A stretch of 64,000 bases of DNA from Aculops lycopersici (Eukaryota > Arthropoda > Arachnida > Trombidiformes > Eriophyidae), in the NCBI GenBank assembly GCA_015350385.1, contig WNKI01000001.1, positions 10,099,118 to 10,163,117 of the forward strand. The letters run 5' to 3'. The notes below the pieces were generated by a model, which saw only the letters and a list, made by a program, of their open reading frames with translations, had not been told where the DNA came from and made no database searches. Shown one piece after another: positions 39,314 to 49,133 of this stretch. The translations under genes were made by a program, and so were the position numbers. Position 1 is the first letter of the stretch. Each line of letters begins with the position of its first letter.

Positions 39314-40057
39314 ATGGGTCGACTTTGTTTCGGCGCAATCAGGACGATGATTATATTAGAGAATCTTGTCGTTGCTACTCTGGCCAGTTTGCTCATTTAT
39401 ATTAGTTTTAGTGCAATGGATCATGATTTTGGAATGGATGCCTTGAACGATAATCATCCAAAAGTTGTCCACGCTTATATATCAGCCATAAGTGCAGGAA
39501 TTGGAATTATTATTCTATTGTTGTCTTTATTGGGTCTCTTTGGATCCATAAAGAAGTCTGAGTCGGCACTCGCTATGTACGCGGCCATTATATTCTTCAT
39601 GGTCACCATTCTTGCAATCATGGTCATATTCACTCTCACCATGCAAAAGAATGGCACAGTATATAAGGACGTGGATAGGAGTATTGTGAATACGACCATT
39701 GCAGTTTACAATCACTCCGATCCAACGGATATCAAGACGACCGTTCTAGACCAGATACAGAAACGACTCTCGTGTTGCGGCATCAACTCACCAGCCGATT
39801 GGAAAGACTATGGACCAACGCGAAAAATTGCAAAGTCTTGTTGTGCAACTCAAATTGAAGCTAGTAATCCGTTTTTTAAATACTGTGAACAGTCCGACTA
39901 CAAAATCGGTTGCTGGAAGGCCATAACCGACTACTTCCACGCGAATCTATCCGCGGCGCGAACAATTCTATACATTCTAATTGCATTTGGTCTCACCTGC
40001 TCACTAGCTGCTTTTTCCATGCTAAAGAGCCTCAAAAGAAGTCTAGAAGTTGTTTGA
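39314..40057 (+). CDS. Tetraspanin (CD63/CD9-like architecture)
   Basis: 247 residues, single exon, standard tetraspanin layout. Membrane segments at about 12-34, 54-76, 87-110 and 215-238. The large extracellular loop (about 112-212) has the CCG motif (SCCGINSPADW), then KSCC, YC and GC, giving six cysteines as in the main tetraspanin class. Short cytoplasmic ends. Tetraspanins cluster integrins, receptors and proteases in membrane microdomains and late endosomes. Subfamily cannot be fixed by eye. Unlike the minus-strand tetraspanin at 10673-12094 it has neither an intron nor an N-terminal extension, so the two are not recent duplicates. Confidence 0.93.
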   Translation: MGRLCFGAIRTMIILENLVVATLASLLIYISFSAMDHDFGMDALNDNHPKVVHAYISAISAGIGIIILLLSLLGLFGSIKKSESALAMYAAIIFFMVTILAIMVIFTLTMQKNGTVYKDVDRSIVNTTIAVYNHSDPTDIKTTVLDQIQKRLSCCGINSPADWKDYGPTRKIAKSCCATQIEASNPFFKYCEQSDYKIGCWKAITDYFHANLSAARTILYILIAFGLTCSLAAFSMLKSLKRSLEVV

Positions 40058-40585
40058 ATCAACTACATCAATGAAAACGGAATCTAAGCAAAGGAGTCTT
40101 GCCACAAATTTGTGCGTTTTCTATTCCAAATCTTCTCAATGCAAAATTCACACAGCGCAAAACAAAGTGCACACAACGAGAGAAAAATCCCCGAACATTG
40201 GTGCCAAAAATGTACAGTTTGAAGGCATAAAATTCACCTATCTAGGTTAATATCAACTCACTCTATCTGTGTTTCTGTGTGAGTGTATTGGATTCTTTGT
40301 GTACTGTATTTATCGGAAAGGCGAATAACGTTTTGTTTTTAACCTCACCTCGTTAAACTCCCATCTCGATGAACTTTCATCCTCCTCTATTATGCCAACC
40401 AAATATTGCTGACAATCACCGGTCACTCTATTAGTCGAAGGTGTAGTCTCAAGCATTTGATGGGCCCGTATCACAAGACACGGCCACTGTTTGCCCAATC
40501 AAGAAAATCGATCACCCTTGTTCCAGCGTCATAGGTAACCTCTTTGCTCTTTGACAGGATTCAAATCATAAACAAAGTGCAGAAG
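40058..40585. other. Spacer with a likely splice acceptor before TBC1D22
   Basis: Tetraspanin 3' UTR, then a pyrimidine-rich CTCTTTGCTCTTTGACAG ending at 40557. The frame stays open from there into TBC1D22, so an upstream exon is possible. No ORF with a recognisable domain. Confidence 0.4.
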
Positions 40586-41884
40586 ATGGGCGATCCTAAG
40601 GTGGCAAAGTTCAACAAAATTCTATTTGAGGATGAAATGATTGATCTGAATCAACTCAAGATGATTGCTTGGGGTGGGATACCTTATAAATTCAGACCCT
40701 TGAGTTGGAGATTGCTGCTCGGTTATTTACCTGTGGCCAAATCGAAACGAGAGCAACAACTCGCTAGGAAACGCGAGGAATATGATAGACTAGTACGACA
40801 ATATTACAATGATAGATCATTAGACGATGGAATGTGGCGGCAAATTCATATTGATATACCAAGGATGCAGCCCCTGATCCCTATCTTCCAGCAACCTCGT
40901 GTCCAAATGTTGTTCGAAAGGATATTGTATATCTGGTCAATTCGACACCCAGCAAGTGGTTATGTACAGGGAATGAATGATCTGGTAACACCCTTCCTCC
41001 TCACCTATTTATCAGAATTTTGCGATAGTAATCAATTGTCGGATGTGGAAAAATTCGACGTTAGTAAAATAGACGACCAAACATTGCGCAATATCGAGGC
41101 TGACACTTATTGGTCCTTCGGTAAATTATTAGATTCAATCCAAAACAATTACACACATGCTCAACCAGGTATACAGCGTTTAGTTAAAATGCTGGCTACG
41201 GTCATCTCTCGAGTCGATGCCGATTTACATAACCATCTAAGAAATAATGGTGTTGATTACTTGCAGTTTGCCTTCAGATGGATGAATAATCTACTGATAA
41301 GAGAGCTCCCCCTTCGACTAGTGGTTAGGTTGTGGGATTCATACCTAGCTGAGGGTTTTATAGCAACATTTACTCCACCCCAAGCCTCGAATTCCGCACA
41401 ATATCCGCAAAATCTACTGACAAACTCGACATCATCAACATCTTCAACCACAACATTATCACAAGCACCCTTATCATCGATCGCTGCCGCCACGTCGTCC
41501 ACATCAAATTCATCATCAACATCAAGTGGTGGAAATGTCAATAACAGCAACAGTAGTCTCAATTCGCATCCTCATGATAATCATTATCAGCGGCCAAATG
41601 GTAGTGCCCAGAACTCGATCACCTCTTCAACAAACACGAGTAAAATGAGCTCATGGAACAACGGAAGCGAAACTCCATTCTCGGCCTCATTTCACCTTTT
41701 CGTCTGCGCCGCATTCCTGAAGTCCTTTTCAAAAGACCTACTACGAGAGCAAGACTTCCAGGGTATCATGTTACTGTTACAGAATTTGCCTACCTACCAC
41801 TGGTCTGATCAAGAAATCGTATTGATGCTAGCCGACGCTTATCACTTAAAAGAAATTTTCTCGCCATCCCACTTGAAAATCTGA
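40586..41884 (+). CDS. TBC1D22: TBC1D22-type Rab GTPase-activating protein with a large insertion in the TBC domain
   Basis: 432 residues from the ATG at 40586. The TBC domain starts near residue 30 (WGGIPYKFRPLSWRLL). Catalytic fingers are R93 (DIPRM) and Q128 (YVQGMND). TBC1D22A/B bind Golgi adaptor ACBD3 and act on Rabs at the Golgi. Two oddities. First, the about 150-residue N-terminal part of vertebrate TBC1D22 is absent; the acceptor-like AG at 40557, in frame with the ORF, suggests a missed upstream exon. Second, about 105 residues of Ser, Thr and Asn (about 260-366) interrupt the TBC domain between LWDSYLAEG and FHLFVCAAFL, which are nearly contiguous in other species. Flanking sequence is intact, so the insertion probably loops out. 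Confidence 0.93.
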   Translation: MGDPKVAKFNKILFEDEMIDLNQLKMIAWGGIPYKFRPLSWRLLLGYLPVAKSKREQQLARKREEYDRLVRQYYNDRSLDDGMWRQIHIDIPRMQPLIPIFQQPRVQMLFERILYIWSIRHPASGYVQGMNDLVTPFLLTYLSEFCDSNQLSDVEKFDVSKIDDQTLRNIEADTYWSFGKLLDSIQNNYTHAQPGIQRLVKMLATVISRVDADLHNHLRNNGVDYLQFAFRWMNNLLIRELPLRLVVRLWDSYLAEGFIATFTPPQASNSAQYPQNLLTNSTSSTSSTTTLSQAPLSSIAAATSSTSNSSSTSSGGNVNNSNSSLNSHPHDNHYQRPNGSAQNSITSSTNTSKMSSWNNGSETPFSASFHLFVCAAFLKSFSKDLLREQDFQGIMLLLQNLPTYHWSDQEIVLMLADAYHLKEIFSPSHLKI

Positions 41885-42956
41885 CCTCAGGCTCGAGACA
41901 AGGTTTTGTGCTAACCTAACCAAAGTGCAACAAAGAATGAGCGAACTTAAGCACGCAACCGGAAGTTGATAATTTCTAGGTTTGTTGAATGCATGCGTGC
42001 ATCTAATTAAATCAACTCAGATGGTGGTCGCTTCCATCTCTATCGCCGACGAGTTAGCTGCGATAACACTTCGTCATCGAGATCAAAACATTTCATGTAA
42101 ACACAGATTATTCATTCTTCTTTGCAAGCCAGGAAGTTGATTTAGTTTTAGAAAGTAATGCACTTCAACTGATGATTATTATTAATGATGCTGTTTCTTG
42201 ATTGTATAGATATAATCACTAACTTGACCGAAATCTAAATTCCTTGCACTTAGAGATAGCTAACTGCTATGTGGTCGTCTTGTGTGTCATCTAATTTAAG
42301 GTTGTCTTAACATTTTGTCTTCAATTGTTTCGAGTGAGCAACTCTATTTCTAACTTTAGAGTTATGGTAAGTCTTCCTAGATCAATTGGTGCAAAATTGA
42401 TTTGATTTTCCGCTGATAGACACGACAACTTAGCTAACCTAGGTGATGCGAAAGGTTTTTGGTAGCGAATGAAATAAAAACTATTAAAATTTGACCCCTT
42501 GACAGCAAGATGATTGTTTCGCTTGACATAAAAGCCTGTAAGGGATTTCTGTTTCCATTGATAATGTGTCTTGGTGATCTGTGATCAGTAAGTTTGAGAT
42601 TCTTAATGACGCCGTAATCTTGGGCCTAAAGAGACTCCCTATGCCTTCTCGTCATCAGTTCATGCTTTGAAACCGCGGCCTAGCTACTCGGTTTGTGTTT
42701 GACTCTCATGGCAGAGCGATAACTATAGAAAATTACGTTTCCTTGTTTCTGTAAACTTGTTCTTGACTAGGAAAGCCTAATTTTTATGATGCAAATAATT
42801 ACTTTTTGAAAAACTTGAATAAGTGTTATGATTTAAGTTATATAGTGATGATACTTGTGATGTAAAAATGAGATCATAATTTTGAGGTAAAATGTTCAAC
42901 AAATGATAATATCTTGTAATGATATTCGTTATACTGGTGATATAATAGAGCGCTGA
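41885..42956. other. Convergent 3' region between TBC1D22 and syntaxin-1
   Basis: 1.07 kb holding both 3' UTRs; AATAAA at 42473-42478 (+) is a candidate signal for TBC1D22. No supported ORF. Confidence 0.45.
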
Positions 42957-43829
42957 TCATATTCCTGGAATAAAAGGCGATATCATACTAAATAAAAATA
43001 TCATGAGTATCATGACACAGATCATGATACAACATTGTTTTCTTCTAGCCTTACGCTGATATTCCATAGCTTTCTTGGTATCCTTAAGAGCTTCCTCAAC
43101 GTAATCCAAGGCTCCAGCAACGTGAAATTCAATTCTATCTATCATTTCACCTTGACTTTCAACTAACATTGCCATGTCCATAAACATATCATGCAACTCC
43201 CTGATACTGTTCTCCAATTTGATAATGTCTGCGTGCCGAGCCTCAATGTCCGCCAAGGTTTGCTTGGCCTGCTGAGTGTCGGTCATAATGCCTTGCGTGA
43301 AAATGGCCGGATTTCCGCTTTCAAGCATCTCCTCAACTTCATCCGTTGTGGTCGATCTACCTGTTATTTCTAGCTGCCTTTGTATTCTAGCTTTACATCT
43401 TTCTCGATAGTCGGTCTGAGTTTTGTTGTATTCAGTCATGACTTCAACAAAATTTTGACTCAACATGGAATGTTGTGTTTTCTTGATTCGAAACTCGGCA
43501 CTCATCATGTTGGTCTGCTCGAGTTGCTCGATTCCACTCTCCATTTGCTTCAATTTTGCTCGAACACGATTGGCACTCTTCTTAATATCACCCATCATAT
43601 CTTCTAGATGTTGTTTAACCTTCTCGTCTGATTGTGGGGCCGACAGGATTGCCGAATGAGTTTTCTTGACCTCGTCGACATTCTGCTGCATCCGCGCAAT
43701 ATTATCTCGAATCTCTTCGACATCCTTGAAAAAATCCTCCATATACCCGCCCCTCTCCTCGATACCAACAGCCACGTCGTCATCCTCAGGCTGAGCCGCC
43801 TTTAAAGCGGCCAATCTGTCTTTTGTCAT
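42957..43829 (-). CDS. Syx1A: Syntaxin-1, plasma-membrane t-SNARE
   Basis: 290 residues, the expected length, starting MTKDRLAALKAAQPEDDDV. Syntaxin-1 pairs with SNAP-25 and synaptobrevin to drive exocytosis of synaptic vesicles and is held closed by Munc18. The Habc helical bundle fills about residues 27-150. The SNARE helix is at about 190-255 (HADIIKLENSIRELHDMF ... FHVAGALDYVEEA). A basic KARRKQCC juxtamembrane motif and a hydrophobic anchor (about 267-288) end the protein. Single exon, whereas fly and vertebrate genes have several introns. Gamma-SNAP in this window belongs to the disassembly machinery of such SNARE complexes. Confidence 0.98.
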   Translation of the reverse strand: MTKDRLAALKAAQPEDDDVAVGIEERGGYMEDFFKDVEEIRDNIARMQQNVDEVKKTHSAILSAPQSDEKVKQHLEDMMGDIKKSANRVRAKLKQMESGIEQLEQTNMMSAEFRIKKTQHSMLSQNFVEVMTEYNKTQTDYRERCKARIQRQLEITGRSTTTDEVEEMLESGNPAIFTQGIMTDTQQAKQTLADIEARHADIIKLENSIRELHDMFMDMAMLVESQGEMIDRIEFHVAGALDYVEEALKDTKKAMEYQRKARRKQCCIMICVMILMIFLFSMISPFIPGI

Positions 43830-45670
43830 TATGGCTACCTCTTCAGTGGTGGCTTAGTATGATAGTGGTTGCAAGTAATAAAATTAGAATATAAACAGTA
43901 GAAGTTTTCGTATGATTTCTGTAAAGTTTCTATCGATTTGGAAAAGTTGATGTAGCTATAATACATTCGCGAAGTTTTGTCTTGAGATTCTCGGTCCAAT
44001 GCAACCATTGTTCAACCAAACACCTGCCAATCAAGATGACAAGATATTGATTCAAAACTAACTAGACGATTTTGGTGAGCTAATGCAATAAAATATACGT
44101 TTAATAGGGCAGAGTTGTATAATAAACGCTAGAAACAAACCGAATCTTGCGGTCAATATTACCGCCGGAAGTTTGTGGTAGCCAATCACTCGGGTAGAGT
44201 GATTAGATCATTCTGCTGCACTGACAAGCATGCATTTCTTCCAAGTTTTAATTTTTTCTTCTCATCCATGAGTGTGATGAACTTCTAGCGCCTAGAGGTC
44301 GGATTAAAAATTAAATCGATCAGTTGAGTTTTAGAATGGTCATGCAATCGGGTGTCAAATAAATTGATTCAAATGAAGGTAGTTGATTCCTTGCTAATAA
44401 GTTGATCAGGAGTAATCCATACCAAAGATTGATAGTTTAAAATGGATGATTTTTTGCGCTTCGCTGCTATATGCGCGCCAACCCCAACTTGTCGACTATA
44501 TGCCAGTCCGAAAACATTGTTTGTGTGCGAGAGAGCGCCTATCGAACATTTAATGTGGACAAGCAAGCGAACTTGCGGGCAGAGGGGCGACCGAAGCTAG
44601 CGAGAGGGCGAGCAAGTAGACAGTGTAGATTTGGTGGGTGCAACCCGCTGGGTAGCACAGAGGCGGGGAGGCGACTTGATGTCTAGCCTATCCGTTCACT
44701 AGAAGAAGGGGAGAGAGAGAGAGTGAGCGAGAACACGAGCCGAAGCGAGAGCCAGAGCCGAGGTCGTAGATGAAACAAAAAGTTCTGAGTTAGAGAGAGA
44801 GATTACAAATTATTCGGCGTGCAACTTTGACCATGGACAGCGCAAGGGCGAAAGCGAGCGATATTTGGGAGGGGGGTCGGCAGCACGTTTTGAGCCAGCC
44901 AAATTTGTTGGGGGAAAAACTCGCGCTCCTCTGTGTCTGCCTCTGTTGTGTGTCCCTATCTCTCCGTCTCTCTCTCTCCCTCTATTACAGCGTCTCCTCC
45001 AATCCCGAGTTTTCTCTTCCCTCTGTGTGTTGGCCGTCTGTCTGTGTGTCACGTTATTTCAGTGGCGGAGGGCGAGAGAGTGGAGAAAAAAGAGGGAGAG
45101 GGAGAGCGAGAGTAACTCGAGTGAGTATGTGTTGCGCGTCGTCCCGCGTCGGCCATTGAATTGCACACAGCGGCTGTTCATCTCCCCCTCGCATTTTGCA
45201 AGCGCAGTTCATGATCCAACCAGTGCGAAATACCATGTTTCGGTAGACAGATTGGTGCGCGAAATGCGCGTCCTCACTTTCCGGCTCCAGCGCACGCCGC
45301 CCGCAGAGCTCGCTGTTGCCTGCCCCTCACAGACAAAACGTAGGCGCCCGCAATGGCACCAGCGGTCGGTATTCAATGGAAAACGGGAGGGTATTAGCGG
45401 CAGCAAATACAACAAGCAACCAGTACAACGACGTCTATCTACGCGACGCCGGCTGCTGCAAGTTTGTCTATCTTGCTCGCTGTGTGTGTTGATCTCAACA
45501 CATAGAAAGCTCCATTTCGAACCCGAGCAATAATAATATTGTTGGCATACGAAAACTACCAACCGAACGACGACACATCTTTATACGAATGAATTTATTT
45601 TATATTCCAATAAAAATTCTATTATAATTAGATATTACTATTATAATAACTATTCCAATATATCATAAGT
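43830..45670. other. Bidirectional upstream region of syntaxin-1 and the C2H2 gene
   Basis: 1.84 kb with GA-rich tracts (44706-44725, 44790-44805) and CT-rich stretches (44955-44990). Open frames at 44827-45533 are compositionally biased and overlap on both strands, so they are judged non-coding. Probably promoters and long 5' UTRs. Confidence 0.4.
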
Positions 45671-46633
45671 ATGACCAGCACTGTCAGCCTAGTGAATATG
45701 TGGCCTTGTCCTGCCTGCAAGATCCCATTTAGAACAGCTCAAGAATTACAGACTCACTTAACCACCCATGCAAAGCAGGAGAAGAGTGTCCCATGTCCAC
45801 AATGTGGTAAACTGTTTGCCAACCCAGAGAGGGTCAAGGTTCATACTCGTGCTGCTCACGGGGATAAGCCTTGTGCATGTAATGTTTGCGGATCCGGCTT
45901 CTCCTACAAGTGCAAGTTGCTTGATCATATGAGAACGCATACTGGTGATAAACCATTCAAGTGCGAAACTTGTCAACGTGCCTTCTCGCAAAAGAATCAC
46001 CTAAAGCGTCATCAGATGATACATACAGGCGAGCGACCCTTTCCATGTGAATTCTGCGGCAGGGGATTCTATAGAAAAGACAAACTTTCTAGACACAGGA
46101 AGATTCACATGCAACCGCCGGGAACTGGTACCGGCCGAGGGCCAAAGCAGCCAAAGCACTCGTCGTCCTCGGCGTCGCAACAATCCCAACAACAATCCCA
46201 GCAGCAACAATCACAACAACAACAACAACAATCACAACAGCAACAACAACAACAGACCCAACAGACACAGCAGCAACAAGGTCATCAGCAGGCTCAACAA
46301 CAAGGTCAGCAGCACCAGCAGCAACAGCAGCACCAGATACAAACAATCCAATTGCCGCCACATCATCTACAACAGCAGCCGCAACACAACAACCAACAAC
46401 ATCCGCAGCAACAACAAAATCAACAAACCATTCAACAAGTTAACAATTTGAACACACCAACCACCACATCGAACTCCACCATCCAACTGATTCCCCTGCC
46501 AGTTGGAGTTCCGATTGAATGTCAGACCCTTATATTTACGGCGCCTGGAGGGGACCAGCTAGCCGGTTTGAAAATGCCTGCCAACGAACAGCCGTCCCAG
46601 CAAACGAACCAAGTTAAAACGAGAGGAACTTAA
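45671..46633 (+). CDS. Five-finger C2H2 zinc-finger protein with polyQ tail
   Basis: 320 residues. Five C2H2 fingers fill about residues 13-148: CPAC...H, CPQCGKLF, CNVCGSGF, CETCQRAFSQKNHLKRH and CEFCGRGFYRKDKLSRH, the last three joined by TGDKP/TGERP linkers typical of DNA-binding arrays. Residues about 165-265 are dominated by Gln with Ser, His and Asn, an activation-type low-complexity region encoded by mixed CAA/CAG codons. A hydrophobic IQLIPLPVGVPIE patch lies near the C terminus. Probable nuclear transcription factor; I do not recognise the orthologue. It is convergent with the RREB1-like gene, 284 bp apart. Confidence 0.9.
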   Translation: MTSTVSLVNMWPCPACKIPFRTAQELQTHLTTHAKQEKSVPCPQCGKLFANPERVKVHTRAAHGDKPCACNVCGSGFSYKCKLLDHMRTHTGDKPFKCETCQRAFSQKNHLKRHQMIHTGERPFPCEFCGRGFYRKDKLSRHRKIHMQPPGTGTGRGPKQPKHSSSSASQQSQQQSQQQQSQQQQQQSQQQQQQQTQQTQQQQGHQQAQQQGQQHQQQQQHQIQTIQLPPHHLQQQPQHNNQQHPQQQQNQQTIQQVNNLNTPTTTSNSTIQLIPLPVGVPIECQTLIFTAPGGDQLAGLKMPANEQPSQQTNQVKTRGT

Positions 46634-46671
46634 TAGCACCAGCTAAACTGAATCACAATTAAGAAGAAGAG

Positions 46672-46677
46672 AATAAA
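46672..46677 (+). terminator. Candidate poly(A) signal of the C2H2 gene
   Basis: AATAAA 39 bases after the stop; a second AATAAA is at 46839-46844. Confidence 0.5.
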
Positions 46678-46917
46678 ACTAATGAAAATGGAAACGGAAG
46701 AAAAACGGAAACCAATTGAAAGCGAGAGTAGAAGATCTATCAAAACAAATTAATTGATTATATACTATTTGTGAATGTTGTATATATTCTAGATGAACTA
46801 GTAATGAAATTCAAACTACTAATGATAATTATAATTATAATAAATGTGGCCATCATCATTTCTAAAATATTACATTTTTGGAACATTGTTCTTTGTAATC
46901 TATACTACTAACAGCTA

Positions 46918-49035
46918 TTACTTTGAAGGTAAAAATTTGCCACAACTCAGATCAAGTGGCAGGTGAGGATGCAGTAGTAGCGGATGTTGCTGCTGCTGCT
47001 GTTGTTGTGATTGTGATTGTTGTTGCTCCTCCGATGCAATGGCAACAGTTTGTTGCAATTGCGGTGATTGTTGCGGCTGTTGTATTTGTTTCTCCTGAAT
47101 TCTTTGTAGGGTTTGCGAGATTGTTTGCGCGGCCACTGGGTTCACCTTGACAGGTATGGTCTGGTGATTGCTATGGTCCGTGATAATTAAACTCCTTCCG
47201 CCCCCGTTGCTCCCCTTGACGCCCCCAGCGCCGCCAAGACTGTTGTACTGTTTCTTGTGCCTCTTCCTCACGTGGCGCTCGCAATTGGCCTTAGTGGTGA
47301 AAGCGTACCTACAGATACCACAGATATACGGCCGCTCGCCGCTATGTATACGCAAGTGTCTCACTAGGGTGCACCTATCGACGGAGCTGTAGGTGCACAG
47401 TTTACATTTATAACAGTGCCTGTTCCTTTTGCCGCCCTTTCGTGCTGCATTTGGATTTGCAGTCTTGACATACGATTGTGAGATATCCTCTATGATCTCG
47501 CCGTTAACTGTCACCAATGGATTGGGTAGATTTAGGTCCTCTTGTGAATTGTTGTTTTGGTTCCTCTTGTGGCCTAAGAGAGAGTGAGTTTCTTGTATGA
47601 TAGTATCATTATGATGATCATGACTGATGCCTAGATGATTAAAGTTTAGGTTTAGATTCAAGTTGTGGTTTCGATTGATTGGCGAGTGATGAATGTTGTT
47701 GTTGTTAATCTCTCCATCGTTCTCGTCCTCCTCGTCCAACTCAAATCCCGTTTGTCCTGTTGCATCATCGTCGTCGCAATCCTCCACAACGTCGCACTCG
47801 TCATCGTCGAGAATCAAATCGGCGGGTCCGCCTGAGTTTGCAGCCACATGTTGACGTTTCAAAGATTGATTATTGTTATAATTGTTGTTGAAATCTTCGA
47901 CTTGACGCTTGAAGTGCTCGAAACTTCTGCTAGTTTCCTGGTCGCAATCGTTGTTGTCGTGGTCGTGGTCGTCGTGGTCGTCGTGGTCGTCGTGGTCGTC
48001 GTGGTCGTCGTGGTCGCGGTCGTGGTCGCCTTCATCCTCGCCCTCGATTGACATCAGCATTGAGTCATCAGCGTTTGTGGTGGCGACATTACTGTTATCT
48101 CGTCCCTCGCCGCCATGGCAAGTTGCAACACTTTCATCGTCGGAATCCTCACTGTTGTTTTTATTGTGGTTGTTATTACCTAAATCTGATCGCTCGCGTT
48201 TAAGCTCGCGCCGTGTCAAGTGGATATTGTCGACGTCGTCGTTGATGTCGTCATCGTTGTTGTTATTGTTGCGATCATGTGGTTTAATGCTATTGTTATT
48301 GATCTCAATCTGGTAGAAACCTTCCTCTTCATCTAGATTACTATTGTTAAGATTAATGCTATCGTGACCCAGTCCCTGGTGCCTATCGAAGGGTGACGTA
48401 ACAATTGTCCGTTGCACTGACTGGCCCATGTGCGCCAAGCGACTTGATCTCGGGTTCACCTGTTTCCTCCGCTTGCCTCGAGACCTTTGGGGCGAGGATC
48501 CGCTGAGCTCGCTCTCGTCTTCCGTGGTGGTGGTGGTGGTTGTTGTTGCAGTTGCATTAAGTCTTAGGTTTTCCAACTCTCTCATCTCGTCCCACGAGAA
48601 TTGCGGCTGTTGTTGTTGCTGTTGTTGTTGTTGCTGCTGCTGTTGAGATACCGCAGCGGCGGTCGCCGCGGCCGCAGCTGCCAACATTACCGCCTTCACA
48701 GACTCGAAATTGAGCGCCTGTTGCTGCTGTAGGTCATTTCCGCTTGCCTGCAGGGCGCCGAGTATGAGGCTCTTCGGGTCCAATTGCTGCTGGTGCTGGC
48801 GCAGGAACTTGGCCGCGGCCTCGGCGGCGACCAATTGGGCAGCCTCGTGCTGATGATTTCCGCTCATGTTTGGCGGCAGAGGTGACGAGGTCACTGAGGA
48901 GGAGGCTGGCGATGATATGTTGTGGTTTTGGTGGTGCAGCGGAAGTCCGAATTGGTCCACTTGTTGCTGTTGTTGGTAGTGATCGTTCAAGTTTAGCTGC
49001 GAGCGCCTAGCTCTAGTGGCTGTGGTTGGAGTCGC

Positions 49036-49133
<98 letters not shown>

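Noticed and set aside
44827..45533. Overlapping frames upstream of the five-finger C2H2 gene
   Set aside because: CT-repeat translations on both strands with no domain; treated as 5' flank.
46190..46440. CRISPR-like appearance of short repeats
   Set aside because: CAA/CAG codon runs in a glutamine-rich tail; no spacers, and the genome is eukaryotic.
47909..48316. Trp/Ser-rich plus-strand frame opposite the RREB1-like gene
   Set aside because: Antisense of the Asp/His and Asn-rich coding repeat.
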